64,000 nt of DNA from Deinococcus taeanensis (GCF_020229735.1 NZ_CP083455.1:895001-959000); one strand, 5' to 3'; shown: positions 47,226-56,675, counted from the stretch's first letter. Program-made: numbers and translations. Notes: generated from the letters alone by a model not told the origin.

Positions 47226-47231
47226 AGGCTA
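47226..47231 (-). promoter_or_regulatory. -10 box TAGCCT, leaderless promoter
   Basis: On the minus strand TAGCCT is followed by six bases and the ATG at 47219. Confidence 0.5.
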
Positions 47232-47246
47232 CCGCAGCGCGCCCCG

Positions 47247-47687
47247 CTACGCGCGGTGGTACGGCTCGCCGGCACTGATGGTGCTGGCCCGGTACAGCGC
47301 CTCAGCCAGCACCACCATCGCCAGGTCGTGCGGCAGGGTCAGCTGCCCCAGGCTCCACAGCAGGTGCGCGCCGGCCCGGAGCTCATCCGTGTGACCCTCC
47401 GGCCCGCCAATCGCGAACGCCAGTTCCCCCACCCCACCAACCGCCTGAGCGTCCAGGTACGCGCTCAGACTCTCGGACGTGAACTGCCGCCCGCGCGGAT
47501 CAAGCAGCACCAGCGGCGCGCGCCCGGCAGCCCGGCGCACCGCGTCGCTCTCCAGCGCCTGCGTCTTCCCGCTGACCCGGGTGACCTGCACCCGGTGGTA
47601 ACGGCGCAGACGTTTCTCGTATTCCTCCCACCCCGCCCGGGCGTACGTGAGTTTCGGTTCGCCAACAGTGATCAGGTGAAGCCGCAC
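47247..47687 (-). CDS. rlmH: 23S rRNA pseudouridine1915 N3-methyltransferase RlmH
   Basis: The 146-residue SPOUT methyltransferase has the RlmH signatures FAIGGPEGH and LTLPHDLAMVVLAEALYRA and ends in GEPYHRA. It methylates the pseudouridine at position 1915 of 23S rRNA on the assembled ribosome. The GTG at 47687 follows TACGCT by seven bases. An upstream in-frame start at 47726 is rejected on that basis. Confidence 0.93.
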   Translation of the reverse strand: MRLHLITVGEPKLTYARAGWEEYEKRLRRYHRVQVTRVSGKTQALESDAVRRAAGRAPLVLLDPRGRQFTSESLSAYLDAQAVGGVGELAFAIGGPEGHTDELRAGAHLLWSLGQLTLPHDLAMVVLAEALYRASTISAGEPYHRA

Positions 47688-47694
47688 GCCCCGC

Positions 47695-47700
47695 AGCGTA
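47695..47700 (-). promoter_or_regulatory. -10 box TACGCT, leaderless promoter of rlmH
   Basis: On the minus strand TACGCT is followed by seven bases and the GTG at 47687. Confidence 0.5.
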
Positions 47701-47754
47701 GCCCACGGCCCGCAGGTCAGCGCCACATGAACGGCGCAGACGGGCCCGGGCCGC

Positions 47755-47760
47755 TAGACT
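47755..47760 (+). promoter_or_regulatory. -10 box TAGACT, leaderless promoter
   Basis: TAGACT ends seven bases before a GTG at 47768, which opens a 15-codon mini-ORF. Confidence 0.45.
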
Positions 47761-47767
47761 GTCCTTC

Positions 47768-47815
47768 GTGAAAGGCTTGACGTTCCAGCTTCCCGCACGG
47801 ACAGGTGCCGCATGA
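47768..47815 (+). CDS. Leaderless 15-codon mini-ORF coupled to the next gene
   Basis: GTG at 47768 opens a 15-residue frame (VKGLTFQLPARTGAA), seven bases after a -10 box. Its TGA overlaps the ATG of the following gene as ATGA, so ribosomes that start on the leaderless end could pass directly to the main gene. The layout matches the mini-ORF at 17865. The peptide is not obviously rich in one amino acid, so attenuation is not suggested. Confidence 0.45.
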   Translation: MKGLTFQLPARTGAA

Positions 47816-48240
47816 ACTACGCGGCGACCCTGGCCGTGCTGGTGGTCCTGGCCTTCTGCTTTCCCCTGACCGTGCAGCTTGGCGCGCGCGTGGGAGTGCC
47901 GGAGGCGGTGGTCCTGTCGGTTCTGGGCGCCGTGGTGACCTTCAGTCTCGCGACGTTCACGGTCCGCTGGCAGGTCAACCGGCACCGGGCGCAGCTGGAA
48001 CGGCTGAACGCCGCGCGGTCGCAGATTGCCGCCGACCCCGAGAACCCCCGCGCGTACTTCGTGGCGGGTGAACACGTGGGCGCGCTGCTGCTGCGGCTCG
48101 ACCGGCGGCGTGAAGCGGCCGAGGTCATAGACCGGTACGCCCGGCTGGGCGGCGCGCGGGAATCCGAAATCGTGGCGCTGCGCGAGGCCCTCTCGGCCGC
48201 CGAGCGGCGTCAGCGGCGCGCGCAGGGGAGGGAAGCATGA
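47812..48240 (+). CDS. Small membrane protein of unknown function
   Basis: The 142-residue protein has two hydrophobic segments (about 5-25 and 33-52), then a cytoplasmic helical part with a TPR-like stretch (AYFVAGEHVGALLLRLDRRRE). I know no family. Its start overlaps the mini-ORF stop, and its stop overlaps the next ATG, so the four genes from 47768 to rsmI are tightly coupled. Confidence 0.65.
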   Translation: MNYAATLAVLVVLAFCFPLTVQLGARVGVPEAVVLSVLGAVVTFSLATFTVRWQVNRHRAQLERLNAARSQIAADPENPRAYFVAGEHVGALLLRLDRRREAAEVIDRYARLGGARESEIVALREALSAAERRQRRAQGREA

Positions 48241-48455
48241 AAGCCTACAAAGGCGTGGTGGAAAACGGTGTGGTGGTGATTATCGGCGGGCGACTGCCGG
48301 AAGGCACGGTCGTGACCGTGACCGTGGGCGAGGGCGAACTGCTGCGCGCCCGGATCACCAACGTCCTCAAGCGGCCCCGCAAGGTTAAGGTGCGGCTCAA
48401 GCCCACCACAGGCCTCGCTGCCACCGGCACTGGCATTCTCGGCAGCGATGACTGA
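48237..48455 (+). CDS. Small beta-rich protein resembling DUF104-type antitoxins
   Basis: The 72-residue protein starts MKAYKGVVENGVVVIIGGRL, close to the pattern of DUF104/AF2212-like antitoxins (a strand, NG-VV, then LPEGT and VTV). No toxin gene is adjacent, and the place in an rRNA-modification operon argues for another role. It overlaps the upstream gene by four bases and rsmI by eight (ATGACTGA). Confidence 0.6.
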   Translation: MKAYKGVVENGVVVIIGGRLPEGTVVTVTVGEGELLRARITNVLKRPRKVKVRLKPTTGLAATGTGILGSDD

Positions 48456-49377
48456 CCTGGAGGCCCAATCGCTCCCGCTCGCCCTGACCGCCAATGCGCC
48501 AGCCACCCCTGGGCCCGAGGATCAGGGACCGCAGGCGCCCGGTCTGCCCGGCGGAGCGCGCGTGTGGCTGGTGCCCACACCGGTCGGGAACCTGCGGGAC
48601 ATCACCCTGCGCGCCCTGGACGTCCTTCGCGCCGCAGACGCCGTCGCCTGCGAGGACACCCGCCGCACCGGCGCCCTGCTGAGTCACCTTAGCCTGCGTA
48701 AACCCCTTGTGCGGCTCGACGCCCACACCATGCGCCGCGCCCCGCAGGTGCTCGAGCGGTATCCCCGGCTGGCGTACGTCAGTGACGCGGGCACCCCCGG
48801 CATCAGCGACCCCGGCGCGGAACTTGTCATGGCCGCTCTGGACGCCGGCATTCCCGTGGAGACGCTGCCGGGCGCCACGGCGTTCGTGCCGGCGCTGGTG
48901 CTCTCCGCGCTGCCCACGGCGCGCTTCACCTTCGAGGGCTTTCTGCCGCGCTCCGGCCGGGAGCGTCGGGAACGCCTGGGTGCCATCGCGGCGCGCGCCG
49001 AAACCACCGTGCTGTACGAGAGTCCGCACCGCCTGCACGACACCCTTGAGGACCTGCGCGCCGCCTGCGGTGACGCTCGCCCGGCCAGCGTCACCCGGGA
49101 ACTCAGCAAGCGCTTCGAGGAAACCGTGCGCGGCCCGCTGAGCGACCTGAGCAGCCACTTCGAGGCGGGCGCACGCGGTGAGATCGTGGTCGTGGTGGCC
49201 GGGCGCAGCGACGAGGAACGCGCCGCTGAGGCTGCCGCTGTGGACCACGAGGCGCGGGCCCGGACCCTGGCCGCGCAGGGGCTGCGGGTTCGGGATATAC
49301 GTGACCTTCTCATTCAGGAGGGTTTGCGTAAGAATGACGCTTATGCACTGGCACTCCAGGTGACCGCGGACACCTGA
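48448..49377 (+). CDS. rsmI: 16S rRNA (cytidine-1402-2'-O)-methyltransferase
   Basis: The 309-residue tetrapyrrole-methylase-fold enzyme has VPTPVGNLRDITLRAL, CEDTRRTG and SDAGTPGISDPG, the signatures of RsmI. It methylates the ribose of C1402 in the decoding centre. A Pro-rich N-terminal extension of about 25 residues precedes the core. A start nearer the VWLVPTP motif is possible, but the ATG at 48448 overlaps the previous gene. Confidence 0.93.
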   Translation: MTDLEAQSLPLALTANAPATPGPEDQGPQAPGLPGGARVWLVPTPVGNLRDITLRALDVLRAADAVACEDTRRTGALLSHLSLRKPLVRLDAHTMRRAPQVLERYPRLAYVSDAGTPGISDPGAELVMAALDAGIPVETLPGATAFVPALVLSALPTARFTFEGFLPRSGRERRERLGAIAARAETTVLYESPHRLHDTLEDLRAACGDARPASVTRELSKRFEETVRGPLSDLSSHFEAGARGEIVVVVAGRSDEERAAEAAAVDHEARARTLAAQGLRVRDIRDLLIQEGLRKNDAYALALQVTADT

Positions 49378-49470
49378 CCCGTCCCGGCCCCACCCGGTCC
49401 GACCCTCACCGTCCCGGCCGCTTGGAAGTGCTCCCAACGTGCGCTGAACCCACCCCAAGCGAGGCCACCC

Positions 49471-50478
49471 ATGACCGAACCCCACAGCGACTCCCACCCC
49501 AACCCCGCCGGCATCAAACGCGTCGCCGTGCTCACCAGCGGCGGCGACGCCCCCGGCATGAACGCCGCCATCCGCGCCGTTGTCCGCACCGCCACCTCCC
49601 AGGGCATCGAAGTCATCGGTGTCCGGCGCGGCTTTTCCGGCCTGCACCGCGGGGACTTCATCACGCTCGGCCCGCGCGACGTTGCCAACATCCTTCAGCG
49701 CGGCGGCACCATCCTCCTGTCCGCCCGCAGTCACACCTGGCGCACCCCGGAAGGCCGCGCCCGCGGCGCCCGGCACCTCCGCGCGCACGACGTTGACGCC
49801 CTGATCGTCATCGGCGGTGACGGCAGCTTCCACGGCGCGCACTACCTTCAGGAAGAGCACGGCATTCCCGTCGTCGGTCTCCCCGGCACCATCGACAACG
49901 ACCTGTACGGTACCGACCACACCATCGGCTACTTCACTGCCGTCGAAACCGCCCTGGACGCCGTGGATAAACTCCGCGACACCGGCGCCAGTCACGAACG
50001 CATCTTCGTGATTGAAGTCATGGGCCGCCACGCCGGCCACATCGCCCTCGATGTTGCCGTAGCCGGCGGCGCCGAAGAAGTCTTCATTCCAGAAGACGCC
50101 AAGGAAATCAGCGGCGTGCTCGACATCGTTAAAAAGAGCGTTGAGAAAGGCAAGCTGGGCAGCATCATCATCGTCGCCGAGGGCTACCCCGGTGGGGCCA
50201 CCGGCGTCGCCAAGGCCATCGAGGACGGCACCGGTATGGAAACTCGCGTCAGCATCCTCGGGCACATCCAGCGCGGCGGCAGCCCCGTCTCCTCGGACCG
50301 CATCCTCGCCAGCCGCCTCGGCGAGGCCGCCGTGTACGCGCTCATGGACGGCAAAAGCAACGTCATGATCGGCCGTGAAAACCACCGCACCAGCTACACC
50401 GACTTCCAGGATACCTGGGAGAAACGCAAGGACGTCAGCCGCGACCTGTACCGCTGCGCCAAGACCCTCAGCATCTAA
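49471..50478 (+). CDS. pfkA: 6-phosphofructokinase (ATP-type)
   Basis: The 335-residue enzyme has [21 protein letters not shown] and the catalytic PGTIDND, followed by [13 protein letters not shown] and [10 protein letters not shown]. It phosphorylates fructose-6-phosphate in glycolysis. Gly after the GGDG motif suggests ATP rather than pyrophosphate use. A short unconserved N-terminal extension (about 15 residues) precedes the core. It is separate from rsmI by about 90 bases and has its own terminator. Confidence 0.96.
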   Translation: MTEPHSDSHPNPAGIKRVAVLTSGGDAPGMNAAIRAVVRTATSQGIEVIGVRRGFSGLHRGDFITLGPRDVANILQRGGTILLSARSHTWRTPEGRARGARHLRAHDVDALIVIGGDGSFHGAHYLQEEHGIPVVGLPGTIDNDLYGTDHTIGYFTAVETALDAVDKLRDTGASHERIFVIEVMGRHAGHIALDVAVAGGAEEVFIPEDAKEISGVLDIVKKSVEKGKLGSIIIVAEGYPGGATGVAKAIEDGTGMETRVSILGHIQRGGSPVSSDRILASRLGEAAVYALMDGKSNVMIGRENHRTSYTDFQDTWEKRKDVSRDLYRCAKTLSI

Positions 50479-50498
50479 GCCCCTCCCCTCAGGGCACG

Positions 50499-50539
50499 AA
50501 GAGGCGCACCCAGGAGCTGAACTCCTGGGTGCGCCTCTT
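50499..50539 (+). terminator. Terminator of pfkA
   Basis: Perfect 18-base arms AAGAGGCGCACCCAGGAG and CTCCTGGGTGCGCCTCTT enclose a five-base loop, ending in a T tract. It begins about 20 bases after the stop. Confidence 0.93.
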
Positions 50540-50617
50540 TCACGTGCCTGGGCTTCAGGCGACAGGTACGGCCCACTGCGGCTGCCCGGGCATAAGCGTC
50601 CAGGCTTCACTTGAAGG

Positions 50618-50839
50618 TCAGGGGTTCAGACTCCAGAGCGTGGCACTGCCGCCGTACCCGGTCGCTGCCTGCGGCGACACCAGCTGCGCCGTATGCAGTT
50701 CCTCAAGAGCCTGCTGCACCTCGGCCGCCGGTGCACTCACAAGGCTGGACAGATCGTCAGCACTGTGGGGTTTAGGAGCGTCCTGCTGCAACTGCTTCAG
50801 CACGCGCGCCGCAACAGAACCAAGGGCAGGAGAGGTCAT
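50618..50839 (-). CDS. Small winged-helix-like protein
   Basis: The 73-residue protein has the pattern of a lone winged helix (VLKQLQQDAPKPHSADDLSS, then VQQALEELHTAQLV). It may bind DNA, but no partner or target is evident. A TACACT box ends five bases before the ATG at 50839, close to a leaderless start. It is convergent with pfkA. Confidence 0.6.
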   Translation of the reverse strand: MTSPALGSVAARVLKQLQQDAPKPHSADDLSSLVSAPAAEVQQALEELHTAQLVSPQAATGYGGSATLWSLNP

Positions 50840-51033
50840 GCGGCAGTGTACGCCGCAGGTCCCGGAAGCCGGATTTCAGTTCACTTCATCACCAGCCAGG
50901 CGGGCACAACGTTGACCTGCTCTGCCCGATCAGGGTGAGGCCGGTGCGTCATCCGTTCGCATCAACTGGGGAGCAGCGCCAGTTATCGCACGGCAGTGGA
51001 CCCACCGCCGTTCCTCTCCCATGCCAAAGCAAG

Positions 51034-51056
51034 AATCCCCGCCGAAGACGGGGATT
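51034..51056 (-). terminator. Terminator of tRNA-Lys
   Basis: Arms AATCCCCG and CGGGGATT close a short loop, just after the tRNA gene on the minus strand. Confidence 0.75.
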
Positions 51057-51060
51057 TTCC

Positions 51061-51139
<79 letters not shown>

Positions 51140-51246
51140 TCGCTTCGTGCCGTGTGGGCGCGTTCTCAGCGGGAGTGAGTATATGGGGAGCAGGCGGGAG
51201 TGTCAACACCCGGGCATCGCGTGAGGTCTGCCCGGGCGGTGACGGC

Positions 51247-52587
51247 TCAGCGCTTCAGGCTGGGGGGAACGTTCGGCATGCGGGGCGGTTTCATGCCTTT
51301 GCCGCCACCCCCACTCATGCGCTGCAGCATCTTCATCATGTCCTTCATCTGCTCGTGCATCTTCAGAAGCTTGTTGATGTCCTGCACGGTGTGGCCGCTC
51401 CCCGCCGCGATCCGTTTGCGTCGGCGCCCATCAATGATCTTGGGATTCCGGCGCTCCTTGAGCGTCATGGAGCTGATCATCGCGTCAATCCGCTGAATCT
51501 GCTTCTCGTCCACGTTGAACCCTTCGGGCAGGGCGCGACTCATGCCAGGAATGAGTTTCAGCAGGTCCCCCAGGGGCCCCATCTTGCGGATCTGACGCAG
51601 CTGGACGAGCAGGTCCTCCAGGTCAAAATCCCCGGGCTTCTTGACTTCCATGGCTTTCAGGTCGGCCTGCTGGGCGCGCTCGATCAGACCCAGTACGTCT
51701 CCCATCCCCAGGATGCGGCCCGCCACCCGGTCCGGGTGAAAGGGTTCCAGACCGCTGAGTTTCTCACTCGTCCCGGCAAAGTAGATGGGCTTACCGGTGA
51801 CGCTACGCGCAGACAGGGCCGCGCCACCGCGGGCATCTCCGTCCATTTTCGTGATGACGAGGCCCGTAACGTTCACGCGCTGGTCAAAGGTCTGCGCGAC
51901 GTTCAGTGCCTCCTGACCGGTCATGGCATCCACGACCAGCAGGCTCTCGGTGGGCTGCATGACGCGCTGCAGGTCCGCCAGTTGATCCATGAGCGCCTCG
52001 TCAATCTGGAGGCGGCCCGCGGTGTCCACGATCACGAGGTCACGGTAGTCAGTGCGCAGGTGCTCATCCACCCGGCGCCGGGTCTCATCGGGGCGTTCAC
52101 CATCAGCGACCTTCAGGACAGGAACCCCCACCTGCCGGGCCAGAACCTCAAGCTGGTCGCGCGCCGCCGGACGCTGCGTATCAGCCGCGACGAGCAGCAC
52201 GCGCCGGCCCTTGCTCTTGTACAGCTGCGCGAGCTTCCCGGCGCTGGTGGTTTTCCCTGCGCCCTGCAGACCCACCATGAACCACACGTTGCCGTCCTGC
52301 TTCAGCTCCGGCTGCGCTGTTCTTGCGCCCAGCGTTTCGATCAGTTCGTCATGCACGAGCTTCACAACGGTCTGACCGGCATTCAGGCTGCCCAGCACCT
52401 CCTGCCCAACGGCCTTTTCACTGACCTTCGCCACGAAATCCTTGGCAACCCCGAAGTTCACGTCGGCTTCCAGCAGCGCCATGCGGATCTCGCGCATAGC
52501 GGCTTTCACCTGCGCCTCGGTCAGCTGGCGTTCCTTACCGACCCGGTCCAGAATGTCCTGCAACTTGTTGCCCAGGGACTCAAACAT
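51247..52587 (-). CDS. ffh: Signal recognition particle protein Ffh (SRP54)
   Basis: The 446-residue GTPase has an N-terminal helical bundle and a G domain with [20 protein letters not shown] and [10 protein letters not shown]. The Met-rich M domain ([15 protein letters not shown]) binds signal sequences and 4.5S RNA. It targets membrane proteins to the translocon. TAGCCT (52594-52599) ends six bases before the ATG. Confidence 0.97.
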   Translation of the reverse strand: MFESLGNKLQDILDRVGKERQLTEAQVKAAMREIRMALLEADVNFGVAKDFVAKVSEKAVGQEVLGSLNAGQTVVKLVHDELIETLGARTAQPELKQDGNVWFMVGLQGAGKTTSAGKLAQLYKSKGRRVLLVAADTQRPAARDQLEVLARQVGVPVLKVADGERPDETRRRVDEHLRTDYRDLVIVDTAGRLQIDEALMDQLADLQRVMQPTESLLVVDAMTGQEALNVAQTFDQRVNVTGLVITKMDGDARGGAALSARSVTGKPIYFAGTSEKLSGLEPFHPDRVAGRILGMGDVLGLIERAQQADLKAMEVKKPGDFDLEDLLVQLRQIRKMGPLGDLLKLIPGMSRALPEGFNVDEKQIQRIDAMISSMTLKERRNPKIIDGRRRKRIAAGSGHTVQDINKLLKMHEQMKDMMKMLQRMSGGGGKGMKPPRMPNVPPSLKR

Positions 52588-52593
52588 GCTGCG

Positions 52594-52599
52594 AGGCTA
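52594..52599 (-). promoter_or_regulatory. -10 box TAGCCT, leaderless promoter of ffh
   Basis: On the minus strand TAGCCT is followed by six bases and the ATG at 52587. Confidence 0.6.
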
Positions 52600-52778
52600 C
52601 CACGCACGGGAAAAGGCGTCTGTGCCGCCCGCACCGCGGGCCTGGGCGCCCCCGGTCGCGCGCCTGCTCACTCCGTCGTGAGAGTGACGCCTTCCGCCCG
52701 GCCCGGACGATCCGGCGGGCCAGCACCGTCACGCTCTGGCCGTGGCCGGGGGCTCAACTGTACCTGCTGAGCCTGCTG

Positions 52779-53021
52779 TCATTCTTTCGCGAGCAGAACC
52801 TTGGCCGTGGATTCGAGCTGTAGTGCGCGTGCCAGGCCGGACTCTGCCTGGTACCGCGCACACAAGTGCCGGAAAAGGTCGCCGGGCACTTCGTGTTCGG
52901 CCATACGGAGAAACTCGCCGCCTTGCTTGAAGTCGTGCGCCCTCTCGCAGCACTTAACGAGGTGAACCTGGGGCCGTAGCCGACCCATGCAGGGGCGAAT
53001 GGATTCGCCCACACCAGACAT
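52779..53021 (-). CDS. Possible small or remnant gene
   Basis: An 80-codon minus-strand frame in an otherwise empty 600-base stretch encodes a sequence with non-random helical patterns (KQGGEFLRMAEHEVPGDLFR) and a plausible hydrophilic end. No clear start signal precedes the ATG at 53021. It may be a short genuine gene or the remains of a longer one; I cannot name a family. Confidence 0.3.
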   Translation of the reverse strand: MSGVGESIRPCMGRLRPQVHLVKCCERAHDFKQGGEFLRMAEHEVPGDLFRHLCARYQAESGLARALQLESTAKVLLAKE

Positions 53022-53168
53022 GGGGTGTGTACGGTTGCTGCGTCTGGCAAGGTCCGGTCGGCGCGAGCTTTCGTGCTGTAAAACATCGATTCGCTGTCTG
53101 ATCAGGCCCTCAGAGCGCTGGAGACTGATGACAAGCCGGGAGAGAGGCTGGTCTTGCTGGACGAAAAA

Positions 53169-53182
53169 CTAACGGTCGTTAG
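53169..53182 (+). promoter_or_regulatory. PaaR-like operator before the thiolase gene
   Basis: CTAACGGTCGTTAG has arms CTAACG and CGTTAG around two bases. It matches the pattern CNAACGNNCGTTNG that I recall for the TetR-family regulator PaaR of Thermus. It spans about -37 to -24 relative to the likely transcription start, so a bound repressor would cover the -35 region. Confidence 0.55.
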
Positions 53183-53193
53183 GGACGCCGCGC

Positions 53194-53199
53194 TATGCT
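53194..53199 (+). promoter_or_regulatory. -10 box TATGCT, leaderless promoter of the thiolase operon
   Basis: TATGCT ends six bases before the ATG at 53206. Confidence 0.6.
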
Positions 53200-53205
53200 G
53201 CGCCC

Positions 53206-54387
53206 ATGAGCAAAGCAGTCATCGTCGCGGCCAGCCGCACCCCCACCGGCAAGTTCCTCGGGACTCTGGAAAGCGTGAGTGCCGTGCAGCTTGGCGCCCT
53301 TACCCTCCAGGACACCCTGCGCCGCAGCGGCCTGAGCGCCGACCTCATCCAGGAAGTGATTATGGGACAGGTGGTGCAGGCCGGCTGCGGCCAGAACCCC
53401 GCCCGGCAGGCCGCCCTGAAAGCCGGCCTCTCCCACGAGGTCGGCGCGCTCACCATCAATAAGGTGTGCGGCAGCGGCCTGAAAGCCGTCATCCTGGCCG
53501 CGCAGAGCGTCCGTGCCGGCGACCAGCACGCCGTTCTGGCCGGCGGTATGGAAAGCATGAGCAACGCCCCGCACCTTCTCCCGCAGGCGCGCAAAGGCTA
53601 CCGTCTGGGGCACGCGCAGGTACTTGACGCGAACACACACGACGGCCTGTGGTGCTCCATTAACGACGAAGGCATGGGCCTCACCGGGGAACGCGTCGCT
53701 GACAAGTACGGTATCGGCCGTCAGGAACAGGACGCCTACGCCACCGCCAGCCACCAGAAGGCCATCGCCGCGCAACAGGCCGGCCGCTTCACCGACGAGA
53801 TTGTGCCCGTCACCGTCAAGGGCCGCAAAGGCGACACCGTCGTCGACACTGACGAAGGTCCGCGCGCCGACACCAGCGAAGACAGCCTCGCCCGACTGAA
53901 ACCTGCCTTCCGGCAGGAGGGCAGCGTCACTGCTGGCAACGCCCCCGGCCTGAACGACGGCGCCGCCAGCCTCATGATCGTCAGCGACGACTTCGCCCAG
54001 GCCCATGGCCTCACTCCGCTCGCGGAAATCACCGGGTACGCCACCGGCGGCCTCGCGCCCGAATGGGTCATGATGACGCCCGTTCCTGCCACACAGAAAC
54101 TCCTCCAGCAGCTTGGCATGCAGACCAGCGACATCGACCTGTGGGAACTCAATGAAGCCTTCAGCGTCCAGAGCCTCGCGGTGCAGAGGGAACTGGGCCT
54201 GGACACCGCGCGTGTGAACGTCAACGGCGGTGCGGTTGCCCTCGGCCACCCCATCGGCGCCAGTGGCGCCCGCATCCTGGTGACGCTCCTGCACGCCCTG
54301 AAGCAGCAGAACAAGGAAACGGGCGTCGCGACCCTCTGCATGGGGGGCGGCAACGGCCTTGCCCTCGCCGTCAAGCGGGTAGGCTGA
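53206..54387 (+). CDS. Acetyl-CoA C-acyltransferase (thiolase)
   Basis: The 393-residue thiolase has the acyl-accepting C88 in [10 protein letters not shown], His348 in GHPIGASG and C378 in CMGGGNG. It works either in degradation (cleaving 3-ketoacyl-CoA) or in synthesis of acetoacetyl-CoA. With the 3-hydroxybutyryl-CoA dehydrogenase downstream it could serve fatty acid or phenylacetate breakdown, which a PaaR-like site upstream supports. The start is leaderless. Confidence 0.93.
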   Translation: MSKAVIVAASRTPTGKFLGTLESVSAVQLGALTLQDTLRRSGLSADLIQEVIMGQVVQAGCGQNPARQAALKAGLSHEVGALTINKVCGSGLKAVILAAQSVRAGDQHAVLAGGMESMSNAPHLLPQARKGYRLGHAQVLDANTHDGLWCSINDEGMGLTGERVADKYGIGRQEQDAYATASHQKAIAAQQAGRFTDEIVPVTVKGRKGDTVVDTDEGPRADTSEDSLARLKPAFRQEGSVTAGNAPGLNDGAASLMIVSDDFAQAHGLTPLAEITGYATGGLAPEWVMMTPVPATQKLLQQLGMQTSDIDLWELNEAFSVQSLAVQRELGLDTARVNVNGGAVALGHPIGASGARILVTLLHALKQQNKETGVATLCMGGGNGLALAVKRVG

Positions 54388-54392
54388 GCGGC

Positions 54393-54701
54393 ATGACCAC
54401 CCTCTGGATCATCGAAAGCACGTACCTCAAACCCGCCGCCGACATCGCTCAGGTGACCCCCGCGCACCGCGAATGGCTCGACCAGCACTACCGCAGCGGC
54501 GTCTTCCTCACCAGTGGCCGCAAGGTCGACAACACCGGCGGGATGATTGTCGCCCGCGCCGCCACCCTTCAGGAACTCGTGGACCTCTTCGACCACGACC
54601 CCTTTGTGCAGGCCGGCTGCTCCCGGTACAAATACACGGCCTTCAACCCTGTCAAACGCGGCCGGGACGTGAACCTTGAGGGTGTCCCTCTGGTGGACTG
54701 A
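54393..54701 (+). CDS. YciI-family protein
   Basis: The 102-residue protein has the YCII fold landmarks: WIIESTY, a middle HREWLDQHYRSGVFLTSGRK, and DHDPFVQAGCSRYKYTAFNP. Members are small dimers with a possible His-Asp catalytic pair, of uncertain function. It starts five bases after the thiolase stop and shares its promoter. Confidence 0.85.
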   Translation: MTTLWIIESTYLKPAADIAQVTPAHREWLDQHYRSGVFLTSGRKVDNTGGMIVARAATLQELVDLFDHDPFVQAGCSRYKYTAFNPVKRGRDVNLEGVPLVD

Positions 54702-54919
54702 GACGCGCCCTGAGTTCAGCCGCTGCTGAGAGCAGATCACCCTTCTGGCCCCGCGGGGGCCAATGGGGACGCCCGGTCGGCAATCATCTCGCAGTGCCCC
54801 AGGTCTGGTGCAGGCGCAGTCGCACACGCTCAAAGGCTCCACCTGCCAGCCAGGACCCCTGACGCTGCTGGCTGGCCTCAACGACGCACTTCCATCGTGC
54901 TGGGAAAAGGAGTTCAACC

Positions 54920-55756
54920 ATGAAATTCGGTGTTATTGGAGCAGGACAGATGGGCGGCGGCATAGCACAGGTGGCCGCGCAGAGCGGCTTTGACGTGCTC
55001 GTGCAGGACATGAAACAGGAATTCCTTGACCGGGGCAGGGCGGTCATACAGAAATCACTGGCCAAACTGCACGAGAAAGGCCGACTCCCCGACGTGCCAG
55101 AAGCGGTGCTGGCGAGAATTCAGTTCACCACGAACCTGACGGACTTCGCGGACTGCGATCTTGTCGTGGAGGCCATCGTGGAGAACGAACGCGTGAAAGC
55201 CGACCTGTTTCGGCAACTGGGGCAGATCGTGAAGCCTGAAGGCGTGCTGGCCAGCAACACCAGCAGCATCCCGATTACGGCCCTCGCGAGTGCCTCAGGC
55301 CGCCCGGACCGCTTCATCGGCATGCACTTCATGAACCCCGTGCCCCTCATGCAACTCGTTGAGGTCATCCGCGGGTACAGCACCAGCGACGCCACCGCAC
55401 AGTACGTAACGGAAACCGCCCACAAAATGGGCAAAACTCCCCTCGCCTGCAACGACTTCCCAGGCTTCGTAAGCAACCGCATTCTGATGCCCATGCTGAA
55501 CGAAGCCATCCAGTGCGTCATGGAAGGCGTAGCGGAACCCGAAGCGATCGACGGGATCATGAAACTCGGCATGAATCACCCCATGGGCCCCCTCACCCTG
55601 GCGGATTTCATTGGCCTGGACACCTGCCTCGCCATCATGGAAGTGCTGCATCAGGGCCTGGGCGACGACAAGTACCGCCCCAGCCCCCTGCTGCGGAAAA
55701 TGGTCCAGGCAGGCCTGCTGGGCCGCAAGAGCGGGCAAGGCTTCTACTCATACTGA
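54920..55756 (+). CDS. 3-hydroxybutyryl-CoA dehydrogenase
   Basis: The 278-residue protein has the NAD-binding motif [10 protein letters not shown] (7-16) and the active-site HFMNPVPLM with its catalytic His. The family's C-terminal domain follows ([19 protein letters not shown]). It oxidises 3-hydroxyacyl-CoA to the keto form, the step before thiolase. AAAGGAG lies before the ATG. A gap of 218 bases with a small hairpin separates it from the YciI gene, so it may have its own promoter. Confidence 0.93.
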   Translation: MKFGVIGAGQMGGGIAQVAAQSGFDVLVQDMKQEFLDRGRAVIQKSLAKLHEKGRLPDVPEAVLARIQFTTNLTDFADCDLVVEAIVENERVKADLFRQLGQIVKPEGVLASNTSSIPITALASASGRPDRFIGMHFMNPVPLMQLVEVIRGYSTSDATAQYVTETAHKMGKTPLACNDFPGFVSNRILMPMLNEAIQCVMEGVAEPEAIDGIMKLGMNHPMGPLTLADFIGLDTCLAIMEVLHQGLGDDKYRPSPLLRKMVQAGLLGRKSGQGFYSY

Positions 55757-55823
55757 ACGAACGCGAAGCAGCCCAACCGCTTGGTGAGTTTTGCCTCACA
55801 GTGATGTGTTAGAACGTGATCCG

Positions 55824-56666
55824 ATGAACAGAATCAAACGATTGGCATTTCTGATGGGTATGGCTGCCACTGCAGCCTGGAGCGGTTCGGCCTCGGCCGC
55901 AGACCTGCGCCTGAGTGTGGGGAGCAGTCTGGGATTGTCCTGCCAGGTGGCCAGTGCTCGGGTGGCGCTGGAACAGGACCGGTTTGGTGTGTTCGGGGAA
56001 GGTGCGTACTGCCTCAGCAACGTAGAGGGCCAGTCGGGCCGTGGCGCGTTCGATGCAGGGCTGACTGTCAATCTGCTTCGGGCCGGGCCGGTCACCGGGT
56101 ACGTTCTGGGTGGTGTGGGGCGGCAGGCAAGTTCTACGGTGACGTTCGCCGGGGTGGGCGCCCGGTATGGGATTGCCCTCATTCCAGTCGAAGGGTTTGT
56201 GGAAGCTGGCGTGCAACGCATTAATACGGCCCTTCAGCCGGTAGTGGGGCCGCGGTTCAATCTGGGGCTGACTTACCGCATGAACGTCGGTGACCTCAGC
56301 CGCTATGGTGCGCCCGCTGCCACCGCAGGGACTGACTTCAGTGGTGCTGGAACCGGCGCACCGGAACAGTGCAACCTGACTCCGGAACAGGACGCCGCCG
56401 CGGCCAAAGCAGCGACAGTGGCTGCCGCCAATGAGGCTCTGTCCGCGCTGGCAAGTTCATATTCAGCCGGTTTCTCAAGCTTTGCCTATCAGGTCAATGT
56501 GGGAGGGGTCAGCATCAATGGAAACGCTGCTACGGTGAGTGGCAGCGTCACCATCAGCCTGACCAGCCGCGGCAGTGGTGAACGGACCACGGATACATTC
56601 CCGGGATCAGTGAACCTTGTACGTTCTGGCTGTGGCTGGCGCGCCATAGGGTACACCCGAGGCTGA
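55824..56666 (+). CDS. Exported beta-barrel-like outer surface protein
   Basis: The 280-residue protein has a signal peptide ending near SASA. About 150 residues of alternating strands resembling a small porin/opacity barrel follow (GYVLGGVGRQASSTVTFAGVG, cut here into short strands). An Ala-rich linker and a C-terminal Ser/Thr-rich beta domain with two cysteines complete it. The local codon use is less GC-rich than its neighbours. TAGAAC lies eight bases before the ATG. The role is unknown. Confidence 0.65.
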   Translation: MNRIKRLAFLMGMAATAAWSGSASAADLRLSVGSSLGLSCQVASARVALEQDRFGVFGEGAYCLSNVEGQSGRGAFDAGLTVNLLRAGPVTGYVLGGVGRQASSTVTFAGVGARYGIALIPVEGFVEAGVQRINTALQPVVGPRFNLGLTYRMNVGDLSRYGAPAATAGTDFSGAGTGAPEQCNLTPEQDAAAAKAATVAAANEALSALASSYSAGFSSFAYQVNVGGVSINGNAATVSGSVTISLTSRGSGERTTDTFPGSVNLVRSGCGWRAIGYTRG

Positions 56667-56675
56667 CCCCCTTAT

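Noticed and set aside
48237..48455. Toxin-antitoxin system
   Set aside because: Only the antitoxin-like half is present and the neighbours are rRNA modification genes.
48397..50610. 737-codon minus-strand frame opposite rsmI and pfkA
   Set aside because: It runs across two well-supported genes and a perfect terminator, so it is a shadow.
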